IMG/VR virus record: IMGVR_UViG_3300023281_001210
Coordinates: 1-40,670 of that record
Source of the DNA: a virus
Length of the DNA: 40,670 nt
Direction: 5' to 3' (one strand)
Under the pieces are notes generated by a model. That model was not told the DNA's origin, searched no databases, and saw only the letters and a program-made list of their open reading frames with translations. Positions 1 through 7,146 of this stretch are shown piece after piece. A program made the translations under genes and the position numbers. The stretch's first letter is position 1, and each line of letters starts with the position of its first letter.

Positions 1-2
1 CT

Positions 3-446
3 AAAGATTTAATAAATAATGATAGTCATTTAGTAATGGCAAATTCAGACCAATTTTTAGAATGGGATAGTAATGAATTTATGTATTCCATGGAAGCGGA
101 CGAAATTGACGGAGGAATGCTTACCTTTACAGCCACGCATCCAAAATGGAGTTTTGCTAAGTTGAACGCTGACGGTTTCGTCTCGGAAGTGGCCGAAAAA
201 AAGCCAATCAGCAACATAGCAACCACCGGTATTTACTATTGGCGTAAGGGTTCAGACTATGTAAAATACGCCGAGGACATGATTAAGGATAATCTTCGTG
301 TAAATAACGAATTTTATGTATGCCCTGTATTCAATCAGGCCATTGAGGATGGAAAGAAAATTAAAACGTTTCATATGGAACAGGGTATGTGGGGAATCGG
401 AACTCCGGAGGATCTAGACTACTTTAACAAATTTCACGGTAAATAA
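3..446 (+). CDS. Sugar-phosphate nucleotidyltransferase, 5'-truncated by window edge
   Basis: This is the C-terminal 147 residues of a nucleotidyltransferase that activates a sugar phosphate (or similar phosphate) to its nucleotide form. The reading frame is open to the left edge, so the true start lies outside; the ATG at 36 is internal to the fold. The phrase LVMANSDQFLEWD carries the conserved Asp that binds metal in this GT-A-like family. It is followed by TFTATHPKWSFAK, an AEKKPISNIATTGIYY segment and a C-terminal GIGTPEDLDYF, all typical of small bacterial nucleotidyltransferases in capsule and LPS clusters. The N-terminal nucleotide-binding Gly-rich loop is not in the window. Its stop abuts the methyltransferase start (TAA then ATG). 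The specific sugar and nucleotide cannot be read from the sequence. Confidence 0.85.
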   Translation, partial: KDLINNDSHLVMANSDQFLEWDSNEFMYSMEADEIDGGMLTFTATHPKWSFAKLNADGFVSEVAEKKPISNIATTGIYYWRKGSDYVKYAEDMIKDNLRVNNEFYVCPVFNQAIEDGKKIKTFHMEQGMWGIGTPEDLDYFNKFHGK

Positions 447-1142
447 ATGAAACTAAAAGAATTAGAAATCATTGACACAACCCAAAAGCTATTTGATAGC
501 TTTAATGGATTTATGCTTAGTTCAGACACTAAGGTGTTTGGAAAGCTACTGGCCAGGACATTATTAGTCAATCAAGTCAAAAACCTTCCGGGTGACTTAG
601 TGGAATGTGGAGTCTTTAAGGGGACAGGTCTTCTTACCTTTTTAAAATTAAAAAGATTTTTGTGCCCGAATAGTGGCAAAAAAGTAATAGGTTTTGATTT
701 TTTTGATTCTGATAAATTAGTCGAATCTCTCTCAGGGCAGGATGCCGAAGCCATGAAAACTCTATTTGATAAAAGAGACTATGCACACGCAAATAATCAT
801 AGGGACAAGTTCGACGCGTTTATAGCCTCCTGTGGTTTTGAGGAGCACGAATACGAGTTGGTAAGCGGTGACATATGTAAAACTGCCGGAGAATATGTTA
901 CAGAGCGCCCAGGGGCTAGAATATCACTGTTGTATATCGACCTCGATGTTCAGGATCCAACTTACGCTGCTTTAGAGGCTTTGTGGCCCCGAGTAGTTAA
1001 GGGAGGTATTGTAGTTTTTGATGAGTATGCTTTCCATAGATGGTCTGAGGCTAATGCGGTAGATTGTTTTTTTAATGATAAGGATGTTGAGATAAAGTCA
1101 TTAAACTATATATGCCCCTCAGCATATGTGGTAAAGAAGTGA
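447..1142 (+). CDS. TylF/MycF-type SAM-dependent O-methyltransferase
   Basis: A 231-residue class I methyltransferase of the TylF (macrocin O-methyltransferase) type, which methylates hydroxyls on sugars using S-adenosylmethionine. The SAM-binding loop is at about residues 50-62 (GDLVECGVFKGTG). The acidic segment LLYIDLDVQDPTYAALE at about 161-177 contains the Asp pair expected for the metal site in TylF relatives. It is followed by GGIVVFDEY (about 186-194), which carries the later metal/catalytic Asp region. Length matches the family. It starts immediately after the upstream stop and overlaps the next gene by four bases (GTGA), which suggests translational coupling. In this cluster a sugar hydroxyl is the likeliest substrate; that is inference. 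Confidence 0.85.
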   Translation: MKLKELEIIDTTQKLFDSFNGFMLSSDTKVFGKLLARTLLVNQVKNLPGDLVECGVFKGTGLLTFLKLKRFLCPNSGKKVIGFDFFDSDKLVESLSGQDAEAMKTLFDKRDYAHANNHRDKFDAFIASCGFEEHEYELVSGDICKTAGEYVTERPGARISLLYIDLDVQDPTYAALEALWPRVVKGGIVVFDEYAFHRWSEANAVDCFFNDKDVEIKSLNYICPSAYVVKK

Positions 1143-1576
1143 TACTAATTTCTCATAGAGGTAACATCAATGGCCCGAATCCCGATCGAGAAAACAATCC
1201 AGACTATATCCAACAGGCTATAAGCAACGGCTATAACGTTGAGATAGATGTCTGGTATGAGAATAATAAATGGTATCTTGGTCACGATGAGCCTCAATAT
1301 GAGGTACATAAGACTTATTTCTATAATAATGCTCTATGGTGTCATGCTAAGAATATTGAAGCACTAAAAAATTTGTTATTTATGGGAATACACTGTTTTT
1401 GGCATCAGGAGGACGATGTTACATTAACTACGAGAGGGTACCTTTGGACTTATCCTGGGAATCTTCTAACAACAAAATCAATATGTGTTATGCCTGAAAG
1501 AGTTAGTTACAGTCATGAAGAATTTCAGGTAGCTGCCGGCGTATGTTCGGACCTGATAGAAGAGTATTCTAGATGA
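1139..1576 (+). CDS. PI-PLC/GDPD-like TIM-barrel protein (possible phosphodiesterase)
   Basis: About 145 residues resembling the PI-PLC/glycerophosphodiesterase TIM-barrel superfamily. From the chosen start the protein opens with ISHRGNINGPNPDRENN, where His6-Arg7-Gly8 is the usual HRG motif. Then come a VEIDVWY segment (Glu35, Asp37) and LGHDEP (His49), the usual second catalytic His position. It is shorter than a full GDPD (about 240 residues), so it may be a reduced relative found in surface-polysaccharide clusters. I chose the GTG at 1139 because it gives the four-base GTGA overlap and puts the conserved strand at the N-terminus. The ATG at 1112 would add nine residues (MPLSICGKE) and overlap the methyltransferase by 31 bases. 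The substrate is unknown. Confidence 0.7.
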   Translation: MILISHRGNINGPNPDRENNPDYIQQAISNGYNVEIDVWYENNKWYLGHDEPQYEVHKTYFYNNALWCHAKNIEALKNLLFMGIHCFWHQEDDVTLTTRGYLWTYPGNLLTTKSICVMPERVSYSHEEFQVAAGVCSDLIEEYSR

Positions 1577-2256
1577 TTTTAACTTGGCAACAAATACCCT
1601 CTCCTTTGATAACTGAGATACTATGCAACTCTGGCTGCGAAGGAGTTGTGTTAGACACAGAGCATGGTGGATTTAATGATGAGACGGTGATCACTTGTAT
1701 ACAGGTTGCCACTTTATCTGGCAAGATATGTCTTGTTCGCCTAACAGAGATTGATAAGACAAAGATTAGATACTATCTTGACTCTGGCGCACATGGTCTT
1801 ATATTTTCAACAGTCGAAACGACCGAACAGGCAAAAAAGATCATAGATTTTTCCTGTTTCCCTCCGCGCGGCGTCCGCGGCTTAGGGCTTGTTAGGCAAA
1901 ATATGTGGGGAGAAAGAAGCCTTATAAGTGACGATCCAATTTTGATACCACAAATAGAAACAAAAGAGGGAGTTGAAAACTTAGCTAGTATTGTAGCGTT
2001 AAATTTTGACTATTATCTTGTAGGTCCTTACGATCTATCATTGAGCTTGGGAATACCCGGAGAATTTGATAATAATCTTTTTATGCTGTATATTGATAAA
2101 ATAAATGATATACTACCAATTGAAAAAAGAGCGATTCATATCCCTACAGATGTAAAATCACAGATAGGCAAATATCCTAATTATGGTATAAAGTGTTTAG
2201 GTATGGATACGATGGCAATAATTGAATATCATAGGGAGATCATAAGAAATGCTTAA
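1573..2256 (+). CDS. HpcH/HpaI-type class II aldolase
   Basis: A 227-residue protein of the HpcH/HpaI aldolase/citrate lyase beta family, which makes or breaks C-C bonds between pyruvate-like enolates and aldehydes with a divalent metal. The landmarks are in family order: VVLDTEHGG (about 25-33), VRLTE (Arg56), GAHGLIFS (about 72-79), FPPRGVRGLG (about 96-105), PQIETKEG with the metal Glu129, and VGPYDLSLSLG with Asp154. Residues 97-103 (PPRGVRG) are a family hallmark. It starts at an ATGA overlap with the preceding gene. Its last eight bases overlap the SIS-HAD gene. In a sugar cassette it could form or cleave a ulosonate-type sugar, but the sequence does not give the substrate. Confidence 0.85.
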   Translation: MILTWQQIPSPLITEILCNSGCEGVVLDTEHGGFNDETVITCIQVATLSGKICLVRLTEIDKTKIRYYLDSGAHGLIFSTVETTEQAKKIIDFSCFPPRGVRGLGLVRQNMWGERSLISDDPILIPQIETKEGVENLASIVALNFDYYLVGPYDLSLSLGIPGEFDNNLFMLYIDKINDILPIEKRAIHIPTDVKSQIGKYPNYGIKCLGMDTMAIIEYHREIIRNA

Positions 2257-3226
2257 TTTTGAAAATATTGGACAACGATTTGTATCGGTTGTCAACACAC
2301 CAGAATGGAAAGAATTACAAAAAAAGTTTAATAGATGTGACGATATATATGTTTTAGGCCATGGCGGAAATTTAGCTATTGCTGACCATGCCGCTGTAGA
2401 CATGACGAGGTTGTCTAACGGAACAAAGAATGCTATGTGTCCCGGCTCGGCGGTGGTAGCAACTTCATTTATCAATGATACAAACTTTGAACAATGGATG
2501 GTTAGCTGGCTTACTGCCAGAACAACAACAAAAACTAAAACCCAAATGAAGAGATCTTTGATTTTAGGAGTTTCGTCTTCGGGTAAGTCAATGGATATTA
2601 TTAAAGCTCTGCAGTGGGGTCAAGACAACAATATGGAAGTTGCGATGATTACCTCACACGCCATCCCGGCCGAGATATCAACACTTACAGAAGTTGTTCT
2701 TGGGGCAAATTATTATCATACCGCCGAAGTTTTAACTTTGTTATTAAGTTACCAATTAACCCACGGTTCGGGTAAGATTTGCCCTCCAATTGGACACAAC
2801 GCACCGGACGATCTCGATAAATTAAACTGGAAAGGTGGAGAGATTCGAGAACATAGCTACCCCGATGAAAAAATTAATATCGGAGTTGATTTTGATAAAG
2901 TAATTCACCAGTGTTCCAAGGGATTCTACGATGGAACAATATATGATCAGCCAGTTGAGGGTGTGCGCACTGCTCTAAAAGAGTTGTCTGATAAGTATAC
3001 TTTAATAGTTTATACCTGTAAAGCTCGAAAAGATCGCGGTTTAGTGAATGGGAAAACAGGCACAGAACTGGTTTGGGAGTGGCTAAAAAAGCACAACCTT
3101 AGTCAGTATATCAGTAAGGTGACCGCCGAGAAACCCCGTGCTGTATGTTATATTGATGATAAGGGAATCATGTTTGAAAACTGGGAGAGTTGTCTACAGC
3201 AACTCAGAAATACAAATATTCTATAG
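2249..3226 (+). CDS. SIS-domain sugar isomerase fused to HAD-like phosphatase
   Basis: A 325-residue two-domain protein. Residues 1 to about 200 are a SIS (sugar isomerase) domain like GmhA phosphoheptose isomerases: VLGHGGNLAIADHAAVDM (35-52), then GVSSSGKSMDI (107-117) as the phosphosugar loop, and NYYHTAEVLTL (154-164). Residues about 208-325 look like a HAD phosphatase: motif I VDFDKV (Asp214, Asp216), motif II YTCKA (Thr256), motif III Lys295 in AEKPRA and motif IV YIDDKG (Asp303, Asp304). GmhA and GmhB are normally separate enzymes, and this fusion would place isomerase and phosphatase in one chain. Whether the substrate is a heptose phosphate is inference. The SIS part lacks the full HxxG zinc-site pattern I would expect for certain GmhA, so that name is not assigned. 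Confidence 0.8.
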   Translation: MLNFENIGQRFVSVVNTPEWKELQKKFNRCDDIYVLGHGGNLAIADHAAVDMTRLSNGTKNAMCPGSAVVATSFINDTNFEQWMVSWLTARTTTKTKTQMKRSLILGVSSSGKSMDIIKALQWGQDNNMEVAMITSHAIPAEISTLTEVVLGANYYHTAEVLTLLLSYQLTHGSGKICPPIGHNAPDDLDKLNWKGGEIREHSYPDEKINIGVDFDKVIHQCSKGFYDGTIYDQPVEGVRTALKELSDKYTLIVYTCKARKDRGLVNGKTGTELVWEWLKKHNLSQYISKVTAEKPRAVCYIDDKGIMFENWESCLQQLRNTNIL

Positions 3227-3228
3227 CT

Positions 3229-4059
3229 ATGAAAACGTTAATAACAGGGCATAAGGGCTATATAGGTTCAAAGTTGTGCGCGCACCTTCTCGATCTAGGT
3301 CATAACGTTACCGGAATTGACTTAAAGGATGGAGAAGACTTAATCAGCTGCCTTCCTGATAAAGATTATGATTATGTTTTTCATATGGCTGCTCTTCCAA
3401 GTGTTGAATATTCAGTTCGTAATCCAAGCTACACATTTAGACAAAATGCATATGCCACCTCAATTCTTCTGGAGTGGGCTTATAATCACCATGTAAAAAG
3501 AGTTATATTTAGCTCGTCAGCTGCAGCAGTCGGAAATGGTAAAGGACCCACTTCTCCTTATGGTCTTCATAAGCTAATTTGTGAGCAGGAATGCAAACTC
3601 TATTCAGATTTATACAAATTAGACACCGTGTCATTACGTTACTATAATGTTTTTTCTGCTGATCAGGAATATAGCGGTTCCTATTCAACTGTCATAAGTG
3701 CTTGGATAGAAATGATTAAAAGGGGGTTACCTTTAAAAATTGATGGAGATGGAGAACAGAGTAGGGATTTTATTAATGTTGCAGACATAATTGACGCAAA
3801 CATCTTTTGTATGAATTATGATAAGAAATTTAATGGAGAGTTTTATGATGTTGGAACTGGAACAACCATTTCTTTAAATCAAATAAAAGATATTATAAAT
3901 GTTATTAATAATAAAGCTGAATTTATAAATACTCCTCCACGAGATGGAGATATTCTAACTTCCAAAGCGGATATAACTAAATTAAAAAACATCGGATGGA
4001 CAGCTAAAATAGACCCAACCCAATCAATATATGATTGTTTTAATAAACAAGGAGAATAA
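3229..4059 (+). CDS. NAD-dependent sugar epimerase/dehydratase (extended SDR)
   Basis: A 276-residue extended short-chain dehydrogenase that interconverts or dehydrates nucleotide sugars. TGHKGYIGS (6-14) is the Rossmann GxxGxxG loop. FSSSAAAVG (94-102) supplies the catalytic Ser region, and YGLHK (111-115) is the YxxxK catalytic pair. LRYYNVFSADQ (136-146) and GDGEQSRDFINVADI (173-187) are standard for UDP-glucose 4-epimerase/WbpP-type enzymes. The ATG at 3229 puts the Rossmann strand at the N-terminus, two bases after the preceding stop. A start at 3190 would add 13 unconserved residues and overlap the upstream gene. It is somewhat short at the C-terminus compared with 310-340 residue relatives. 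The exact sugar is unknown. Confidence 0.9.
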   Translation: MKTLITGHKGYIGSKLCAHLLDLGHNVTGIDLKDGEDLISCLPDKDYDYVFHMAALPSVEYSVRNPSYTFRQNAYATSILLEWAYNHHVKRVIFSSSAAAVGNGKGPTSPYGLHKLICEQECKLYSDLYKLDTVSLRYYNVFSADQEYSGSYSTVISAWIEMIKRGLPLKIDGDGEQSRDFINVADIIDANIFCMNYDKKFNGEFYDVGTGTTISLNQIKDIINVINNKAEFINTPPRDGDILTSKADITKLKNIGWTAKIDPTQSIYDCFNKQGE

Positions 4060-4060
4060 A

Positions 4061-4258
4061 ATGAGATTATCAAATCAAGCAGTAGGAGCCCTAATGATGG
4101 CTCTCCAAAGATCATTAATGGAACAAACTGATATTGTTCCTGTCTTACGAGAGATGAACCTTCAAGTAAATCCAGAAGATCCATCTCAATCAGAATTGGT
4201 GGTAACTAATCCACCAACGATTAACTTTGATACAGTCGAACTAAACGAGGAAGGATAA
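4061..4258 (+). CDS. Small hypothetical phage protein (65 aa)
   Basis: A 65-residue protein of unknown function. The start at 4061 is supported by GGAG at 4051-4054 with a normal spacer. An upstream in-frame ATG at 4031 lies inside the epimerase gene and adds an unlikely tail. The N-terminal half (LSNQAVGALMMALQRSLMEQ) looks helical and the acidic C-terminus probably extended. The N-terminal pattern resembles small conserved proteins I recall from large T4-like marine phages, but I cannot name a role. It is the first gene after the sugar cassette and begins the run leading to the late sigma factor. It may be a structural or regulatory accessory protein. Confidence 0.75.
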   Translation: MRLSNQAVGALMMALQRSLMEQTDIVPVLREMNLQVNPEDPSQSELVVTNPPTINFDTVELNEEG

Positions 4259-4262
4259 TAAA

Positions 4263-4424
4263 ATGCTTAAGAAGACTACAGAGGCAAGATATTTAACAGA
4301 GGGACAGGCAAGAGAACTAATCGATGAGGTTGTTCGAACCGCGGTCCGTCAGCAAGCGCGAGATCTTGAAAAGCACTTGGGCGACATCGACAGACGCCTT
4401 AAGGCTCTAGAGAAAAGGCGTTAA
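4263..4424 (+). CDS. Small helical, charged hypothetical protein (53 aa)
   Basis: A 53-residue gene beginning ATG at 4263, four bases after the preceding stop, and ending TAA at 4422-4424. The next gene starts inside that stop (TAATG). The protein runs MLKKTTEARYLTEG and then a charged helix ending DIDRRLKALEKRR. Heptad-like spacing suggests a helix or coiled coil. It fills what would otherwise be a 160-base gap and has phage-typical start/stop coupling on both sides, so I regard it as real. I recognise no family. It has no signal peptide or membrane segment. Confidence 0.7.
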   Translation: MLKKTTEARYLTEGQARELIDEVVRTAVRQQARDLEKHLGDIDRRLKALEKRR

Positions 4425-4672
4425 TGCCAAGATATCAATACCGATGCACAGCCTGTGAAGAAGTATCTACAATAAATCACCCATCGTGTGAGATAGAATC
4501 AGCATGTCCAAAATGTGATTCTGGAAGCACTTTGGTAAAACTTTTAACAAGGTTTAGCACAGGCAAGAAATCGGTAGTGAAGAAAAAGGTTGGCGCCACC
4601 ACAGAAGAGTTCATAAAGGACTCTCGCAAAGCCTTACGTCAACAGAGAGACGATTTGGACAAGGGTCGTTGA
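4424..4672 (+). CDS. FmdB-type zinc-ribbon protein
   Basis: An 82-residue protein with an N-terminal zinc ribbon of the FmdB family: CTAC at Cys8/Cys11 and CPKC at Cys28/Cys31, separated by about 16 residues, with the usual MPRYQYRC opening. The C-terminal 35 residues are basic and charged (FSTGKKSVVKKK and onwards) with no further domain. FmdB-like ribbons are proposed regulatory or nucleic-acid-binding modules and are common as small phage proteins. Its location just upstream of the late sigma factor gene fits a role in late transcription, but that is inference. It is coupled on both sides (TAATG upstream, TGATG downstream). Confidence 0.8.
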   Translation: MPRYQYRCTACEEVSTINHPSCEIESACPKCDSGSTLVKLLTRFSTGKKSVVKKKVGATTEEFIKDSRKALRQQRDDLDKGR

Positions 4673-5040
4673 TGCTCACGTATATAATCTTAACAAGCTC
4701 TCTAATCGCCAATGCTTTGCTACTGTGGTATGTGGCTAGATTGTTGCGTAAGTTTATCTTTATTTCTGAGAACTTATCTGATTTGTTTTTGACTACAAAA
4801 GCATTCCAAGTATTTTCCAAGGATATGTATAGTATGAACTCGTATCACGGAGAACCTGTGATACAAGAACTTATTACAAGAATCAGAGAAGTTAACGATG
4901 AGATCTCAAACTTTAGAGAGATATTCGAACACACAATAGATGAAGAGTTAGAACAAGAGCTAGAGGAAGCACTAAATGCCGAGGAAGAAGAGCAAGAAAA
5001 ATCATTACTTTACGCAGGTCCACGAAGACGCGATAGTTAA
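4672..5040 (+). CDS. Small membrane-anchored hypothetical protein (122 aa)
   Basis: A 122-residue protein with one N-terminal hydrophobic segment, about residues 2-21 (LTYIILTSSLIANALLLWYV), followed by a basic ARLLRKF that suggests an Nin-Cout anchor. The remainder is charged and helical (LITRIREVNDEISNF) and ends in a strongly acidic stretch rich in Glu. The ATG at 4672 overlaps the preceding stop (TGATG). An in-frame TTG at 4669 is unnecessary. Its last 65 bases overlap the next gene, so the acidic C-terminus may be shaped by coding for two proteins. No family is recognised. It could be a spanin-like or membrane accessory protein, but nothing proves it. Confidence 0.65.
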   Translation: MLTYIILTSSLIANALLLWYVARLLRKFIFISENLSDLFLTTKAFQVFSKDMYSMNSYHGEPVIQELITRIREVNDEISNFREIFEHTIDEELEQELEEALNAEEEEQEKSLLYAGPRRRDS

Positions 5041-5662
5041 ATACGCATCGACAACAGACTATGAACTAAGGTCCAAGTTATACGAAGAGTATATACAGCC
5101 TGCCTTTGAACAGATGGTCGATAAGATTATTTATACTTATCGTTTCACAACACTGCCGAATATTGATTATCTAAGATCAGACTGCAAGGTCTGGCTTACA
5201 ACTATACTAAACAAGTATGATCCAAATAAAGGCTCAAAAGCTTTTTCATATTTCTCGGTTGTAACTAAAAACTGGTTTATTCATAAGATCAAGAGAACAA
5301 AGAAGCGCCTTAGAACTGAGGTGTTTATGGAGGATATTTTAAATGAGTTGGACGAAGATTTAATATCAGACGAACCAACCTATTATGAGAAGCGATCAGA
5401 GATAGAGTTTTGGAGATCTCTTAATACAGAGATCGATACTTGGGACTCTTTCATGATCAAAGAAAACGAGAAAAAAGTTCTCATGGCTGTTCGTATTCTT
5501 TTAGACTCTGCTGAACAAATAGAAATTTTCAACAAAAAGGCTATTTACTTATACCTTCGCGAACTTACTGGATTGAATACCAAACAGGTAGTCAATAATC
5601 TTAATAAACTTCGTAAGAGATATAGGACGTTTAAAGTAAAATGGGAAAACAGCGAGATTTAA
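4976..5662 (+). CDS. gp55: gp55-type late transcription sigma factor
   Basis: A 228-residue protein resembling T4 gene 55, the divergent sigma that directs host RNA polymerase to phage late promoters. Residues about 74-103 match sigma region 2: LTTILNKYDPNKGSKAFSYF followed by TKNWFIHKIKR, the pattern of YDPxKG...FSYF...KNWF used for -10 recognition in gp55-like proteins. A variable acidic linker and a C-terminal basic helical region (TKQVVNNLNKLRKRY) follow. T4 gp55 is about 185 residues, so this one has a longer C-terminus. The start at 4976 overlaps the upstream gene by 65 bases but gives the conserved N-terminus (NHYFTQVHEDAIVKYA). Its presence implies TATAAATA-type late promoters. The tail genes follow directly downstream. 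Confidence 0.85.
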   Translation: MPRKKSKKNHYFTQVHEDAIVKYASTTDYELRSKLYEEYIQPAFEQMVDKIIYTYRFTTLPNIDYLRSDCKVWLTTILNKYDPNKGSKAFSYFSVVTKNWFIHKIKRTKKRLRTEVFMEDILNELDEDLISDEPTYYEKRSEIEFWRSLNTEIDTWDSFMIKENEKKVLMAVRILLDSAEQIEIFNKKAIYLYLRELTGLNTKQVVNNLNKLRKRYRTFKVKWENSEI

Positions 5663-5949
5663 GTTTAGAGACTTATATAGAGAAAACAACAACTAACATT
5701 GAAGAGGATCGGGCTATGGCTAAATCATTACTGATAGATGTTATGACCGATATGAAAGCCTCTACCGCCGATAGAAGAGAGATGGGACCTATCGCGGCTA
5801 AGTATGTAGAAAACCTTCAAAGGTCCAACGAGCAGCTTGTAAAGCTTGCCGCCATCCTTCAAAGACAAAAGACAAATCAAGTAGGTCTCACAGAAGACGA
5901 CAAAGAACAGCTGTTTGATATTCTAAACGAGAATAAAGAAGATGGCTGA
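5641..5949 (+). CDS. Hypothetical helical protein downstream of late sigma (102 aa)
   Basis: A 102-residue, charged, probably mostly helical protein. It overlaps the sigma gene by 22 bases and the next gene by eight. Features are an N-terminal LETYIEKTTTNIEEDRA, a central YVENLQRSNEQLVKLAAILQ that reads as an amphipathic helix, and an acidic C-terminus (LFDILNENKEDG). T4 gp33, the late-transcription co-activator that works with gp55, is similar in size (112 residues), but I see no diagnostic gp33 sequence, so that possibility rests on size and position only. A small tail-assembly protein is an equally good guess. Confidence 0.65.
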   Translation: MGKQRDLSLETYIEKTTTNIEEDRAMAKSLLIDVMTDMKASTADRREMGPIAAKYVENLQRSNEQLVKLAAILQRQKTNQVGLTEDDKEQLFDILNENKEDG

Positions 5950-7138
5950 AATAAAGTTATCTGACTTGCCTTATGGCTCTCTTAATAATCTAGAAGATAA
6001 TAGTTCCGGAGACTCTGGCGATAGACGGAGAACCGGTGCTACCACCTTCCTGCGCTTTGCTGTGGAAAAAGTCTTTGGAAAAGACACACTCGATAACGTC
6101 GCAGAACTTAATGGAGTGATTGTAAGCTATCGTCCCGTGGCATATCCGTCATACAAAAACAGAACAGCAATGTTTGAGGAGTTTGTATATAAGATAAATG
6201 AAACCGGTGATGATGAAAAACCAGAAGAAAATCCAAAAAAATATGCTTCTTTTGCTTATAAAGTATATATTCCCGAGCTTGAATGTCGTCCTGCTCCAAA
6301 ATCTTTTAACGATCCGGTATTGATAACATATCCAGACATTTATTCCGACGTAGAAGGAACACAAAACTTACCTTTGGAGTTAGGAACTCTGGTAGCGGTT
6401 AAATATGAAGACATAAATAACCTTTTTAATCCAAGAATAGTTAGAAAGGTTGGTGGACCGATTCAAATCGAGAATATTGCGTCAGAAGCGATAAACGAAG
6501 CGTTTAGGAAGGGTATACCGGCTCCTTTGGGTGACGGTGCAAATTCCAACTATGTTGCAAAGTCAAAACCCGGACCTCCGACCGAAGCCCAACAGGCAGC
6601 TGCGGATGCTCTGGGTGTAGAATCGGCGGTTATTCAAGCTATCGAAGCAGTAGAATCCGGTGGCTCTGCGTCAGCAATCAGATTTGAGCCTCACAAATTT
6701 TATGAGAAGGCAGCAGAGTTCGGCGTAAGTAATACGGAACTATCTAAAATCCCATTCACTCGTAATAACAAAGTACCTTTTTCACTCGTTGCTAGCGAGA
6801 CAAATAAAAACGCATTCGACCGCGCATATGCAGTTAACGCCCCACTAGCAATGTATTCTACATCGTTTGGGTTGTATCAGGTACTGGGATATAACTTTGA
6901 AGGATATCGCTCAAATCCAGAAGGTGAGCTAGCTCGCTTTAAGTCTGATCCAGAAGGTGTTTCATATGAGTTACTTCTGACGTGGTTTAAAGGTTCTCCC
7001 GGCGCAAAGACAGCAGCCAAAAAGAAGGATTGGGAAAAACTGGCTAGCCTCTACAATGGTCCAGCAAATGTTAAAAAATATGCTCCTCGCTTATCGAAAG
7101 AATACGCCGCTATCACTGGGACAACCCCAACAATCTAA
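5942..7138 (+). CDS. Baseplate hub/tail-tip protein with N-acetylmuramidase domain (gp5-like layout)
   Basis: A 398-residue protein. Residues about 55-175 look like a beta-rich tail-tip region (LNGVIVSYRPVAYP ... LELGTLVAVKYED ... FNPRIVRKVGG), consistent with the OB-fold of gp5-type hub proteins. Residues about 215-395 resemble the N-acetylmuramidase family (Pfam PF11860 from memory): ESAVIQAIEAVESGG (about 227-241, with catalytic Glu candidates 235 or 238), a FEPHKFYE motif (248-255), STSFGLYQVLGYNF (306-319) and LYNGPANVKKYAPRL (370-384). This enzyme class cuts the glycan backbone of peptidoglycan. T4 gp5 has OB, lysozyme and beta-helix in one chain; here the beta-helix-like part may be the next gene. 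Expected role: puncturing and digesting the wall during injection. Confidence 0.8.
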   Translation: MAEIKLSDLPYGSLNNLEDNSSGDSGDRRRTGATTFLRFAVEKVFGKDTLDNVAELNGVIVSYRPVAYPSYKNRTAMFEEFVYKINETGDDEKPEENPKKYASFAYKVYIPELECRPAPKSFNDPVLITYPDIYSDVEGTQNLPLELGTLVAVKYEDINNLFNPRIVRKVGGPIQIENIASEAINEAFRKGIPAPLGDGANSNYVAKSKPGPPTEAQQAAADALGVESAVIQAIEAVESGGSASAIRFEPHKFYEKAAEFGVSNTELSKIPFTRNNKVPFSLVASETNKNAFDRAYAVNAPLAMYSTSFGLYQVLGYNFEGYRSNPEGELARFKSDPEGVSYELLLTWFKGSPGAKTAAKKKDWEKLASLYNGPANVKKYAPRLSKEYAAITGTTPTI

Positions 7139-7146
7139 CATAACCT

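Noticed and set aside
3190-3228. Longer start for the epimerase at 3190
   Set aside because: It adds 13 residues that are not part of the Rossmann fold and overlap the previous gene. The ATG at 3229 starts directly at the conserved MKTLITGHKG.
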